Shown here: in pieces, positions 1-8,508 of the stretch | Position numbering within the stretch: the stretch's first letter is position 1 | Layout of the letters: each line of letters opens with the position of its first letter | From: Chromera velia | Taxonomy: Eukaryota; Sar; Chromeraceae | Length of the DNA stretch: 17,733 nt | Reading direction: 5' to 3' | Assembly (NCBI GenBank): GCA_018398765.1 | Contig: JAHBMJ010001678.1 | Coordinates: 10,001-27,733 of the forward strand | Notes under the pieces: generated by a model | What the model was told of the DNA's origin: nothing | The model's input: only the letters and a program-made list of their open reading frames with translations | The model's database searches: none | Translations under genes and position numbers: made by a program

Positions 1-133
1 CTTTCTCTGTCTGAAGGCGTGTATGCTGGTCACGGCGATTCCTGCATCAAAAGATTAACAGCAGCTTAACAAGATTGTACCTCATCGGTTGGCAATAGTT
101 AATTGGCTCCTTTGGCTTACCGGTCGATCTTGG

Positions 134-204
134 AGTCAATGCAATCATTCGCTTGTACAAACATGCATGCATACATGCATATGATTGAATGACTGGCATT
201 GACT
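134..204. repeat. Imperfect inverted repeat with ATGCAT-rich loop
   Basis: The left arm (134-150) and right arm (187-204) are reverse complements except for a short central difference (AA against CAG). The 36-base loop is made of ACATGCATGC/ACATGCAT words, which are themselves palindromic. It could fold as a cruciform or be a remnant of a small inverted-repeat element. No gene is seen in 1-341. Confidence 0.6.
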
Positions 205-265
205 GCATGAAGAACTGTGCAAGATTTCCATGCCGGGGCCCTCTGTTGGCCCCACAACGCCTGAA

Positions 266-326
266 TTACGGTTTTTCCGTACTAAAAAATTGGCGCCGAA
301 GGCGCCAAGTTACGGAAAAACCGTAA
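266..326. repeat. Nested hairpins: TTACGG...CCGTAA arms around a GGCGCC stem
   Basis: Outer arms 266-281 and 311-326 are perfect 16-nt reverse complements. Inside them, 290-297 and 301-308 form a perfect 8-bp stem (TTGGCGCC/GGCGCCAA) around a GAA loop. Each outer arm is also self-complementary (TACGG-T5-CCGTA). Further CCGTAA words follow at 335-349. This looks like the end of a small palindromic repeat element or a strong hairpin. No second copy was seen in the window. Confidence 0.75.
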
Positions 327-383
327 CGAAAAAAGCCGTAATCCGTAAACCCCTCACAGACCCCCATCGTAACCCTTCTGTGG

Positions 384-618
384 ATGGTATACCTACATGA
401 CCTACAGTATGATGTGTCCACCCATTTTATTGACACCGAGAAGCATGTCGAGGAAGGTTCTTGGACGTACAAGTCTCGAGTTATTGCTGATGGCACTCCT
501 TTTTTCGACCGCCGTGAAGGAGTCACGACGTCCTGCGCTACCGCTTCCCAGTCTGCCATGTGCATTGCCCTTGCCATGCATTGGCCTTTGCTCACTCTAA
601 AGCGGCAACGCTGCGAAG
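384..618 (+). CDS. Candidate first coding exon of an unrecognised host gene
   Basis: The frame is open from 342, after a TAA at 339, and has an ATG at 384. It encodes about 78 residues of ordinary-looking composition, including acidic and aromatic runs such as HVEEGSWTYKSRV and DGTPFFDRREGV, with balanced codon use. A good splice donor (GAAG|GTATTT) lies at 618/619, and the frame stops soon after if unspliced (stop at 657-659). Removing 619-970 (GT...TTTTTAG) joins it in frame, through a split GAG codon, to the Pro/Glu-rich frame at 971. An alternative acceptor (CCTACAG, 401-407) would make this an internal exon starting at 408. I recognise no protein family. The opposite strand also has a 219-codon open frame over 266-925, so the strand is not certain. 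The splice model is inference. Confidence 0.33.
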
Positions 619-970
619 GTATTTGTTGCAATTCGGCTGCCGACTTTTTTTTTGAATGATCTTCTTCTCCACGTTCCTTTGTATACATATGGGTGTGATC
701 TATGCGTGTGCATGTATGGTTGTTTATGTAAGACTTTTTTTCACAGTCCAGACTGACAAATGGTGCCAGTGTTTTCTCGTGAAGGCAGTCTGCCTGTTGA
801 CTGACGTCTCTGTGATACGATCTCCCATCATCTGCCGCACCATGTAAAACTGCAAACGTCTGATGTGTGTATATCCAGCTATACATGCATGTACATGTGT
901 TTGCGTATCTGCCTCTGTTTGTCAATTTTTAAATTGTGGCTGCATGTATGAGACTTACAGCGCTTTTTAG

Positions 971-1269
971 AGAGACCTCAGACGACTGAGGAGACGTTGG
1001 GTGACGCCTCCCCAGCAGAGCCCGCCCCCCCAGCAGAGCCTGCCCCCCCACCGCAGCCGGAGGAGCCCGCCGGGGGGGAGATTGTGGAGGAGGAGACGGT
1101 TCCCGCTGTTCCTCCCCCTATTTTGGGGGGGCTCCCTCTCGTGCAGACGAGAATGGTAGCACGAGTAATGGGAGAGGATGAGTTGCGAGCCCCCCCTACA
1201 ATTCGCAGTGCAGGGAGTGGCACGGCAAGTGCTTTTCGGGAGGCGCCCTCGAGTGCATCTGGGAGCTAG
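971..1269 (+). CDS. Candidate Pro/Ala/Glu-rich second exon, function unknown
   Basis: This follows a possible acceptor (CGCTTTTTAG, ending 970) and reads in frame with the exon at 384-618; the joined ORF would be 177 residues ending at TAG 1267-1269. It encodes a low-complexity linker with two AEPAPP units from an 18-bp tandem duplication (about 1012-1047), then an acidic stretch EIVEEETV. GT donors at 1156 and 1165 fall at codon boundaries and could lead to the frame at 5105. A C7 run at 1190-1196 precedes a better-looking protein in the next frame (1182-1346, with C-R-E-W-H-G-K-C), so a frameshift at that run is possible. No domain is recognised. It could also be non-coding GC-rich sequence. 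Confidence 0.28.
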
Positions 1270-1477
1270 GCGACCCTTTCACATTCGGCAGCGACCACAA
1301 ATTTGCACGCAACGAGTTAGTCAGTAACTTACTACAGCCTGATAGGTAATTTCCACATCAGTCACTGTGTGCCTTGAGTGCTTTTGAGTGATATGGCCAG
1401 AAAGTTTGCAGATCCGTAGGTAGGGAAGTTCTGATTGTTCGGTTGAGAAAGAGAGAGTGTGAGACTTGTGTGTGTAG

Positions 1478-1480
<3 letters not shown>

Positions 1481-1512
<32 letters not shown>
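1481..1512 (+). repeat. (AG)16 microsatellite
   Basis: An uninterrupted AG dinucleotide repeat, followed by GTGAGAGTGAC-type degenerate repeat sequence. Confidence 0.95.
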
Positions 1513-1515
<3 letters not shown>

Positions 1516-1635
1516 GAGTGACAGTGAGAATGTGATTGAGTGAGGGTATATGATTGCGTGGGCGTCTGTATGGGTGAATGCGCGCACTTTTTACTCATAT
1601 TTCTTCTTTCTTATTCAGTTACTCATGATGTCAGA

Positions 1636-1661
1636 CCACAAAAGCCGCAAGGCTTCTGTGG
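1636..1661. other. Hairpin with GCAA tetraloop
   Basis: An 11-bp stem (1636-1646 with 1651-1661) has one A-C mismatch and closes on GCAA, a GNRA-type tetraloop. It would be a stable RNA hairpin if transcribed. No poly-U tract follows directly, and I cannot assign a role. Confidence 0.5.
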
Positions 1662-2069
1662 CGCTGCCTTCATTACGGCTTTCCTCTCTTTACGGTTATT
1701 TTCACTTATTTTTTCAACATGGGTGTGTGGTGGGTTGATTCATCAGTGCACAGAGGGTGAAAGTGAGGGTGGTTTTTTATGTCGTCAGAGAGAAAAAAAG
1801 AAGGAAGAAATCAAAAAAGAAGCAAAGAAGGCCAGCAGACAAATCAAGATAAAGAAGGAAGGCCAGACAGGATATAAGGAAGGAGCGGATAGTTTTAGAG
1901 CATGGAATGAGAGGGAGAGTGCGCTTTCATATCTCTTCACAAAATTGAGATCGATGCGGCGTCTCTTCGTGCAAAAAGAAAAAAAAGGCTTTGTTGGCAG
2001 GTTTTGTTGACTTTTCAAAGGCGTTTGACACTGTGCTGAGAGCAAAGTTAATTTAAAAACTGAGAAATG

Positions 2070-2980
2070 AGAGCGTGAGTGAGGCAGACATCTGCATAAT
2101 CTGTGAAATATATAGAGAGGTATGGGGCAAAGTTGACAGGGACTCTCTACGTTTTCGAGAGGGCGCTGGAGTGAAGCAAAGGGATGCCCTCTCGCCTATT
2201 CTTTTTCTTCTATATATAAATGATCTCCCCCATGTGTGTTCTACAAGCAAGAGCGAGGCAAGGCATGCCAGCAAGGCAGTCGAGCGAGAGCGGACAGACG
2301 TAGAAATGGAAGCGGGCAGTGGAGAGGAGCCAGAGAGCGAGCCAGAGCCAGTTTTGCTGGATGATTGTATCCTAGACAGTTTAGGTTATGCTGACGATCT
2401 CTACTTTCTTGCCCATTCCGTCTCAGACCTTCAAAAGAAATTCTCTGCTCTCGAGAAGTACTGCAAAGAATGGAGACTTACAGTCAATCTGAAAAAGACA
2501 AAGATTCTCCGCCTGTCTGCCTCTGCATTTGGAGAAAGCTCCGGTTTGGTGGTGCATGAAGGGAAAGAGGTTGAATGGGCAACGGAATACAAGTACCTGG
2601 GGTGCCTGTTCTTTGAGGGGGGATGCCTCAGTGAGACAGTCGAATCGCGTATTGCTTTGGCCTCCCGCGCCCTAGGGGCTGTGTTTGGTCTGATTGCCAG
2701 CATGGGTCCCCTCAGTATAGATACGCAGATGACTGTCTTTAGAGCGTGCTGGTCCCCTGTTGCACTGTACTGCCTCGAATGTTTCCCTCTTTGTGATGCC
2801 GATCTTCTTGCAATCGATGCTTTGCAGCTCCTTTTTGTACGCTGGTCTGGCCGTCTGTCTGCTCGCAGTCTTCGTTTGCCCTCCCTGTGTATTTTCGGCC
2901 TGCTTCCTGCAAAAGCCCTGCTTTACTCTAGAGTGGCCGACTAGTGGTGCTCGCTCTCGAAAACCATGTACACCGTTCCC
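2070..2980 (+). repeat. Exact 911-bp direct repeat, first copy
   Basis: As far as I can read, identical base for base to 2982-3892 (offset 912). It ends at the N and covers RT motifs B to the thumb region. Identity over unselected, stop-containing sequence argues against an old duplication. Confidence 0.95.
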
Positions 2981-2981
2981 N
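2981..2981. other. Single N: assembly gap between unmerged overlapping contigs
   Basis: The only ambiguous base in the window sits exactly between two identical 911-bp blocks. This is what is expected when overlapping contig ends are scaffolded side by side without merging. The sequence before 2070 continues naturally through one copy into 3893. Confidence 0.9.
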
Positions 2982-3892
2982 AGAGCGTGAGTGAGGCAGA
3001 CATCTGCATAATCTGTGAAATATATAGAGAGGTATGGGGCAAAGTTGACAGGGACTCTCTACGTTTTCGAGAGGGCGCTGGAGTGAAGCAAAGGGATGCC
3101 CTCTCGCCTATTCTTTTTCTTCTATATATAAATGATCTCCCCCATGTGTGTTCTACAAGCAAGAGCGAGGCAAGGCATGCCAGCAAGGCAGTCGAGCGAG
3201 AGCGGACAGACGTAGAAATGGAAGCGGGCAGTGGAGAGGAGCCAGAGAGCGAGCCAGAGCCAGTTTTGCTGGATGATTGTATCCTAGACAGTTTAGGTTA
3301 TGCTGACGATCTCTACTTTCTTGCCCATTCCGTCTCAGACCTTCAAAAGAAATTCTCTGCTCTCGAGAAGTACTGCAAAGAATGGAGACTTACAGTCAAT
3401 CTGAAAAAGACAAAGATTCTCCGCCTGTCTGCCTCTGCATTTGGAGAAAGCTCCGGTTTGGTGGTGCATGAAGGGAAAGAGGTTGAATGGGCAACGGAAT
3501 ACAAGTACCTGGGGTGCCTGTTCTTTGAGGGGGGATGCCTCAGTGAGACAGTCGAATCGCGTATTGCTTTGGCCTCCCGCGCCCTAGGGGCTGTGTTTGG
3601 TCTGATTGCCAGCATGGGTCCCCTCAGTATAGATACGCAGATGACTGTCTTTAGAGCGTGCTGGTCCCCTGTTGCACTGTACTGCCTCGAATGTTTCCCT
3701 CTTTGTGATGCCGATCTTCTTGCAATCGATGCTTTGCAGCTCCTTTTTGTACGCTGGTCTGGCCGTCTGTCTGCTCGCAGTCTTCGTTTGCCCTCCCTGT
3801 GTATTTTCGGCCTGCTTCCTGCAAAAGCCCTGCTTTACTCTAGAGTGGCCGACTAGTGGTGCTCGCTCTCGAAAACCATGTACACCGTTCCC
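2982..3892 (+). repeat. Exact 911-bp direct repeat, second copy
   Basis: Second copy of 2070-2980. It continues in frame into the remainder of the LINE A coding region at 3893, whereas the first copy is cut off at the N. Confidence 0.95.
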
Positions 3893-4642
3893 GCTGCAAT
3901 GTTGCATGCCTGGAAGGGAAATACTTATCCAGAGTTTTTGAGAGCCTCCTTGTGGCTGCTTCGTTGGGCTGGTCTGGATTTTGTTTATTCGTTAGGGGTG
4001 GGAGTACCGCAACACCCTAGCACCAGCGGGTAGCAGCGACGGAGAATTCAAGGCACCGGCTCTCTCTTCTTTAAGGACAGAGCTAGACATACACTTGCGG
4101 AAGAGGTCTGTATGCGGCGGGCAGGGGCTATCGCTTCTTCACATTAAATTTTCCCTCCTCTTACCAAGCTCACCCCCCTTCAACAAGCTTTTCCCTCCTC
4201 TCATCGCATGTTTGTGTTTCTTCTTTGCAACAAATCCGCCTCTGGTCTCTAATCTTTTTCCGCCCTCCCTCGATCTGCTCTCACAATAACCGATGGCTCT
4301 CTGTTCGGTTTCTTACGTCTGCTCTCATTTAATTCAGAAGGCGAAAGCAGTGCAGCTCTGTCTGTTGAATGTAGCGACCACAAACTCTGTCTACATGACT
4401 CTTATATTCGGTGTGTTGATGACTTCATGCATAGACTTTCTTCATATGCTAAGTGGCTGGATGAAAGAGAATTCCTGCACTGCCTAGCTGAGCTGGAATC
4501 TATTAATTCAAATGATTGTAACTGTCCACTCCCCGGTGCAAGCATATCTGAACTTTTCATCCATAATGTCATTCGATCGCTTCTACGCTTGCATCCGGTC
4601 TCTCTTTTTGATGCCTGTCTCCCTATTCTAGAAAGTGATTAA

Positions 4643-4734
4643 CTAATCAACTCCACCGGTGACTTAACAAACAACAACCATGTATGTATGTGCCGCCCGG
4701 GAGCTTAGCGCTCTAACTGGGATTAGGCATCCTC
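4643..4734 (+). other. 3' UTR of LINE A with a tRNA-like motif on the minus strand
   Basis: This is a non-coding stretch between the ORF end and the (TAAC)n tail. Read on the minus strand, 4700-4722 resembles the D-arm and following stem of tRNAs or tRNA-derived SINEs (AGTTAGAGCGCTAAGCTCCC). There is no box B (GGTTCGANNCC) at the expected distance, so it is not a tRNA gene. Confidence 0.45.
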
Positions 4735-4754
4735 TAACTAACTAACTAACAAAC
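4735..4754 (+). repeat. (TAAC)4-AAAC tail, probable 3' end of LINE A
   Basis: Four TAAC units plus AAAC lie about 95 bp after the RT ORF end. Short tandem 3' tails are common in several LINE clades, so this likely marks the element terminus. Confidence 0.7.
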
Positions 4755-4847
4755 ATTGCATGAGGATAGATAAACAGCGGACATCATGATCTGTCCCGGT
4801 CTGAATGGTTTTGCGTGGGGCCGTGCATGTCGGGGGGCACTGCAATG

Positions 4848-4920
4848 CTTCATTCCTTCGTTCCTTCCTTCCTTCACTCCTTCCGTCATTCATTTCTTCC
4901 TTCTTTAGTTCCTTCCTTCA
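4848..4920 (+). repeat. Degenerate (TTCC)n microsatellite
   Basis: Interrupted CTTC/TTCC repeats on the plus strand. The surrounding 4755-5104 shows no gene. Confidence 0.85.
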
Positions 4921-5104
4921 AGAGAAACCTCATGCAGTGCGATATTAAATCGTAGGTTCATCTTTTTGGATATTGCGTCTGTTTCCATCAATCAGATCAG
5001 ATCATATCTGTTCCCATACATGCATTGCTCGTCCTCTGCACCTTTTTGTCTTGCCCTTCATATACAGCTGCAAACCAAATCATGTCTATTATGCATGCTT
5101 GCAG

Positions 5105-5293
5105 CCCCCCCCCTCAGAAACTCAGGGTAGCACGGAGGTCCCCCCGGAACCCAAAGAAGTGCAACAACAAGAGAGGACTCTAGAGATCCGAATCAACATT
5201 CCTCTTCCACAAGTGATAATTATCCCAGAAACTATTTTCATCCCAGTGGGAGTGCCAGTAGGAGTACGAGTGGCAGTGGTACTGCCGCCATAG
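5105..5293 (+). CDS. Candidate terminal exon, Pro/Val/Ile-rich, function unknown
   Basis: It follows a plausible acceptor (ATGCTTGCAG, ending 5104), is open in phase 0, and ends at TAG 5291-5293. It encodes about 62 residues: a Pro/Glu/Gln segment (STEVPPEPKEVQQQE), then a strongly beta-prone stretch with alternating Val/Ile/Pro and PVGVPVGVRV repeats. Codon-boundary donors at 1156 or 1165 would join it in frame to the Pro/Glu-rich exon upstream, placing LINE A in the intron. The composition resembles that exon, but I recognise no domain. The unspliced open frame begins at 4973, and the splice model is inference. Confidence 0.25.
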   Translation, partial: PPPSETQGSTEVPPEPKEVQQQERTLEIRINIPLPQVIIIPETIFIPVGVPVGVRVAVVLPP

Positions 5294-5942
5294 TCTCGAA
5301 TGAACGTTCTTTTGGCTCGTTTAAGGACGTCCACAGCCACAGGCTTCGGATGCTCTCGATGCTAAATCGGGGACCTCATAAATTCAAACCTCTCTACTTG
5401 TTCACTGCACCCCTTTCTTCTAATTGTTCTACTCTTTTTCTTAAGACCGTCACATTCCATCCCTTCCATTCCACTTAACAGCAACGAATCTTCTTCGTCG
5501 ACCAACTCTCGTGCAGCCACACACACACACACACACACACACGCATCAACTGAGTGACTGTGCAGAAAGGAAAAGAGATAAACAAACAAGAAGGACAAAA
5601 AATAGGTTCGAAGAAAGGATAAACAGAGAACACGTTTTTCCCTTCTTCCTTCATTCTGTCCTTCCACCTGACAGACAGAGAGGCCGCTGTGGTGGTTTCA
5701 TTGCAGCCACTGGGATGAAATAGATTCAAATGAAAAAATTCAATGAACAAGACGGAGAGAAAGGGGAAACAGGGAAAGGAAATACGTTACTGCATGCGTG
5801 ATCAGGGTGGACGGAATCTTTCCGTCAGCCCACAGGGGTCTCTCTCAGGTGGCTTTCTCTCTCACTTTTTCCGCTTGCCTTCTTGTGCCATTCATGAGAG
5901 TCTTTTATCCACTCACCCGTTCCTTTGCGCAACGCTGACTTA
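5294..5942. other. Gene-poor interval
   Basis: Apart from a (CA)n tract I see only short overlapping open frames on both strands with no recognisable protein, and purine-rich simple sequence (5560-5790). Confidence 0.5.
5518..5542 (+). repeat. (CA)12 microsatellite
   Basis: An uninterrupted CA repeat. Confidence 0.95.
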
Positions 5943-6238
5943 TGGGGGGGCTGGAAAGGGGTGCGACACATCCAATCAGCAGACGGGAGGATGAAAAGAA
6001 GGTTTGCTAGATTAGGTTTGATCGATTCTTTGTGCAGATCGGGTCAGGTGCCCAGGCTGGAAGGGGGGAAAGAAGACATGCAGATGCCGAAGGGGGGGCT
6101 AGAAGAGGGTGTGACACATCCAATCAGCAGATGGGAGGATGCAGGGACAGTTTGCTAGATTGGGGTTAATCGATTTTTTGTGCAGATCGGGTCAGGTGCC
6201 CGGGCTGGAAGGGGGGAAGGAAGACATACAGGTGCCGT
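5943..6238 (+). repeat. 148-bp tandem repeat, two copies plus a partial third
   Basis: 5943-6090 and 6091-6238 align at a constant offset of 148. Shared landmarks include GACACATCCAATCAGCAGA, GCAGATCGGGTCAGGTGCCC and GGAAGGGGGGAA; a few dozen substitutions and small indels separate the copies. A degenerate third start (GTGCCGTGCTGGAAG) follows at about 6232. The period is not a multiple of three, so protein coding is unlikely. Confidence 0.9.
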
Positions 6239-6854
6239 GCTGGAAGGATACAATCACAAAAACGTGCAAGCCCAAGAGGTTAAAAGAAAAGAGTTCGATT
6301 TCATCATCATCGCATCCATCCAAACAAGCAGAAAACGATAAAAAGGGGGAAAGGTGGCATTTAAACACATATTCAGTCACAGAAATCACTTAAAGACCGG
6401 TTGGTGCGTCGGTCTGAAATTTCATCGTCTTCCATCTTAATTTTCATCGCTCACTTAACCGATTGGGCCATTTCATCTTAAGTAAGCTTCAATCAGCGAC
6501 ACTGTGCAACTCTTCATGCGTGCGTGTATGATTGCAATGTCACTGCGCGCATTACATATGTTTTACAACCTAATTAATATGTATATGTGTTTTTAAGTAA
6601 GCGTCCAATGCCAGGCCCAGTGGTGAGCAAAAGCCATAATACATTAATTATTTTACGGACTACCTTGAATAACGATGATATGACATATCGCTTCATACTA
6701 CCGTAATAGATTAAATATACTCTAAAAAAATAGAACTGCAGGCTATTAAAACTGTCAAATGAAATGTTAAAGCATTTGCTCTGGTTAGTGCTCTGGCACG
6801 TGCTAAACCATGCATATCTAAAAACAATATACACTATAATACACCATATACTAT

Positions 6855-6870
6855 GAATTGAATTGAATTG
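6855..6870 (+). repeat. (GAATT)3 microsatellite, possible tail of a minus-strand element
   Basis: Three GAATT units. Read on the minus strand they follow GGTGGCTCACC-type sequence and could be the 3' tail of a small retroelement fragment pointing left. Confidence 0.6.
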
Positions 6871-7549
6871 ACGTGGTTAAAGCTGGTGAGCCACTAGGTG
6901 AGCCACCACTTAGGCTCTGGCTAACCATGGGGTATAACTAGGGGCATGACATGCAATATTGGTTTATTAACCTAGCGCATTGAATATATCTATATATACT
7001 TGAAGATGTAGAGTTCTTTCGGGTAGATATGGGCAGATTTAGCACTGCAATTTTGGTAAAGGATTCAGGGAAAAAAAAAAGGCTTACGTAGGCTTGAGTC
7101 TCTGCTGATTGAGCCTCTAAAAAATCAAAGCTTATCTTCAAAAAAAGTTTGCTGACTGTCTTCGAGCAAAATCCAGTGTAAAAAGAAGGAACAAACCATC
7201 CAAATCTGAGGGGGGGGCGTCCTGCTGGATCAGCCACCTAGTTAGCCACCTTGCCCGGTTACCAAATTATTATAGCCAAATTCTAGAGCCAAATTACGTG
7301 ACGGTTTATACGGTTATAATGAATTAAGCCAGCAGAAGTCATGAAGATGCGAAACTTCCTGAAATCATGTGAAGGCAAGAAGATAACATAAGAGTTCGAA
7401 GGTTTTTTGTGGACAGTACTGCCGGACACCACGTAGGGGGGCGAGAATTAAGTTTGCTCTTTGGTAACAAAGGATGAGTTTGCTCAGTATGTGTCCTCGA
7501 AGGACCTTTACCAAACTAAAGAGTTTGCCCCGCACCCCCCAACCATCTA

Positions 7550-7582
7550 CCCGCCCCGCCCCCGCGGCCTCCCCCGCCCCCC
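7550..7582 (-). other. Potential G-quadruplex on the minus strand
   Basis: The plus strand has C-runs of 3, 4, 5, 5 and 6 separated by 1-7 nt; the minus strand therefore has five or more G-tracts of at least 3. A second C10-type run follows at about 7611-7620. The role is unknown. Confidence 0.6.
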
Positions 7583-8481
7583 TCAGAAACAAACTTTAAG
7601 TCAATGCCCCCTCCCCCCCCCAAAATTTCTTTTACGCACTTTAAACCCGTTTTCTGTATCATTTTTTAGCTTTATACGCTATATAGAGATCTTGAAACAC
7701 CTTACACTGGCCAATATAACTATTTTGAAAGTGGTCAGTTGACTTTCTAAAAAGGTTCTTAAACTAGCCCCTGAAAAAGCTTGAGGCCAGTAAAAATTGA
7801 TAGTTGACCGGATTTAATTAATTCACTCTGTTAATGTATTCTACTCCATGCTGACAGCTCCTCAACAGAGGGCTAGTGCCAGAATGTGGAGGGAGAGACA
7901 AGGCAGTGGCTAGCGATAGATAGAGAGAGGAGACGGAAGGTGAATGAAGTCATAGAAAGGAAATAAGGCCCGGCCAGGGACTATACTATAAGCGCCGGTT
8001 GCAGTGCAGTCTCTTATTCTATATAGTGGGAACCTACAGCTATATACTGACAGTGTCTGTCTGTCACGTCTGTGATCAGTTTACTAGGCAGAGCTCACAA
8101 CAGAGATACAGCAGGCTGACACTTATCGATCAATTTTTGTTCAGACGTATTTCAGGCATGCCGGGACGTTGTGTGATGGAATGGTGGGTACGTCCATATA
8201 TAAGCTAGTATATAGGCCTGCTGTGGGGCAGTGTGCGCCGCCCATGCCTCTTTGTGCCCGATCGTGCGTGCGTCACGTCGGTAGGACTCTGTGTGCTGCC
8301 ACTGGCACACAACACTCTAGTAATTTACTAGCTGTCATTGCCAGTCTGTCAACTTTAAAGGGTGCTATAAGACAACTAACTTTAAAAATGGCAACAGTGC
8401 TCTGGGGCACCAATAAATCACTTATTACTTATCACCTAGCTTATCACTAGATTAGGTACTAAACTAGGCGTATAGGCCATT

Positions 8482-8508
8482 AAAAAAAAAAAAACTCTAA
8501 AAAAAAAA
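8482..8508 (+). repeat. A-run/CTCT/A-run motif shared with 11717-11738
   Basis: A13-CTCT-A10 here matches A8-CTCT-A10 at 11717-11738. Shorter ACTCTAAAAAAA and ACTCTAAAG versions occur near 6719 and 9305. It is low complexity, but the fixed CTCT centre suggests shared descent. Confidence 0.5.

Larger units (their letters stand above)
1270..2002. other. Gene-poor interval upstream of LINE A
   Basis: This stretch holds an (AG)n tract, a hairpin and purine-rich sequence, but no recognised gene. A 156-codon open frame (1540-2010) encodes a hydrophobic stretch and then a Lys-rich segment. Its last 40 or so codons may be the frameshifted N-terminal side of the LINE A reverse transcriptase: a one-base change in the T4 run at 2002-2005 would join it to motif A. 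Confidence 0.5.
2003..4642 (+). pseudogene. Reverse transcriptase ORF2 remnant of LINE A
   Basis: One frame carries, in order: RT motif A (FVDFSKAFDTV, 2003-2035); motif B region (GVKQRDALSP, 2168-2197, where the usual Gly-Asp/Asn-Pro is Arg-Asp-Ala); motif C (GYADD, YADD at 2387-2398 and again at 3299-3310); motif D region (TVNLKKTK); and the KYLG motif (2591-2605). After the duplicated block come a thumb-like region and a degenerate CCHC finger (Cys 4370, His 4430), in which the last Cys is Tyr. The C-terminal L-L-x2-H-P-V-[ST] is shared with copy C. In-frame stops are at 2054 (TAA), 3854 (TAG; also read at 2942 in the first copy), 4031 (TAG), 4145 (TAA) and 4250 (TAA); the end is TAA 4640. 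Frame is otherwise kept to 4642. RTs of this type copy element RNA by target-primed reverse transcription; this copy cannot be active. Confidence 0.88.
2003..4754 (+). mobile_element. Decayed non-LTR (LINE-type) retrotransposon, copy A
   Basis: The element contains RT motif A through a C-terminal zinc-finger remnant, a short 3' UTR, and a terminal (TAAC)4 tail. It appears truncated at the 5' end: no apurinic endonuclease domain or ORF1 lies directly upstream. Its apparent length is inflated by about 912 bp because 2070-2980 is repeated exactly at 2982-3892 across a single N. The true copy is probably about 1.84 kb. It may lie in an intron of the candidate gene (exons 384-618, 971-1164, 5105-5293). 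Protein-level similarity to copy C is high enough to place both in one family; the clade cannot be named from this sequence. Confidence 0.85.

Noticed and set aside
266-925. 219-codon minus-strand open frame
   Set aside because: Low-complexity ends, no recognisable domain, and it covers the palindromes. The plus-strand spliced model has better splice sites, though strand is not settled.
1321-1598. Ser/Leu/His-rich minus-strand frames
   Set aside because: Products of translating the (AG)n microsatellite.
2075-2944. A separate gene starting at GTG 2075
   Set aside because: The frame continues upstream through motif A; the apparent start only follows the in-frame stop at 2054.
2053-3907. Minus-strand and alternate-frame ORFs over the RT block
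   Set aside because: Shadows of the LINE A reading frame; duplicated exactly with it.
5925-6393. Two overlapping ORFs with similar peptides
   Set aside because: They arise from the 148-bp tandem repeat, whose period is not a multiple of three.
7999-8450. Short ORFs in the AT-rich block
   Set aside because: Ordinary chance length, with no protein-like pattern.
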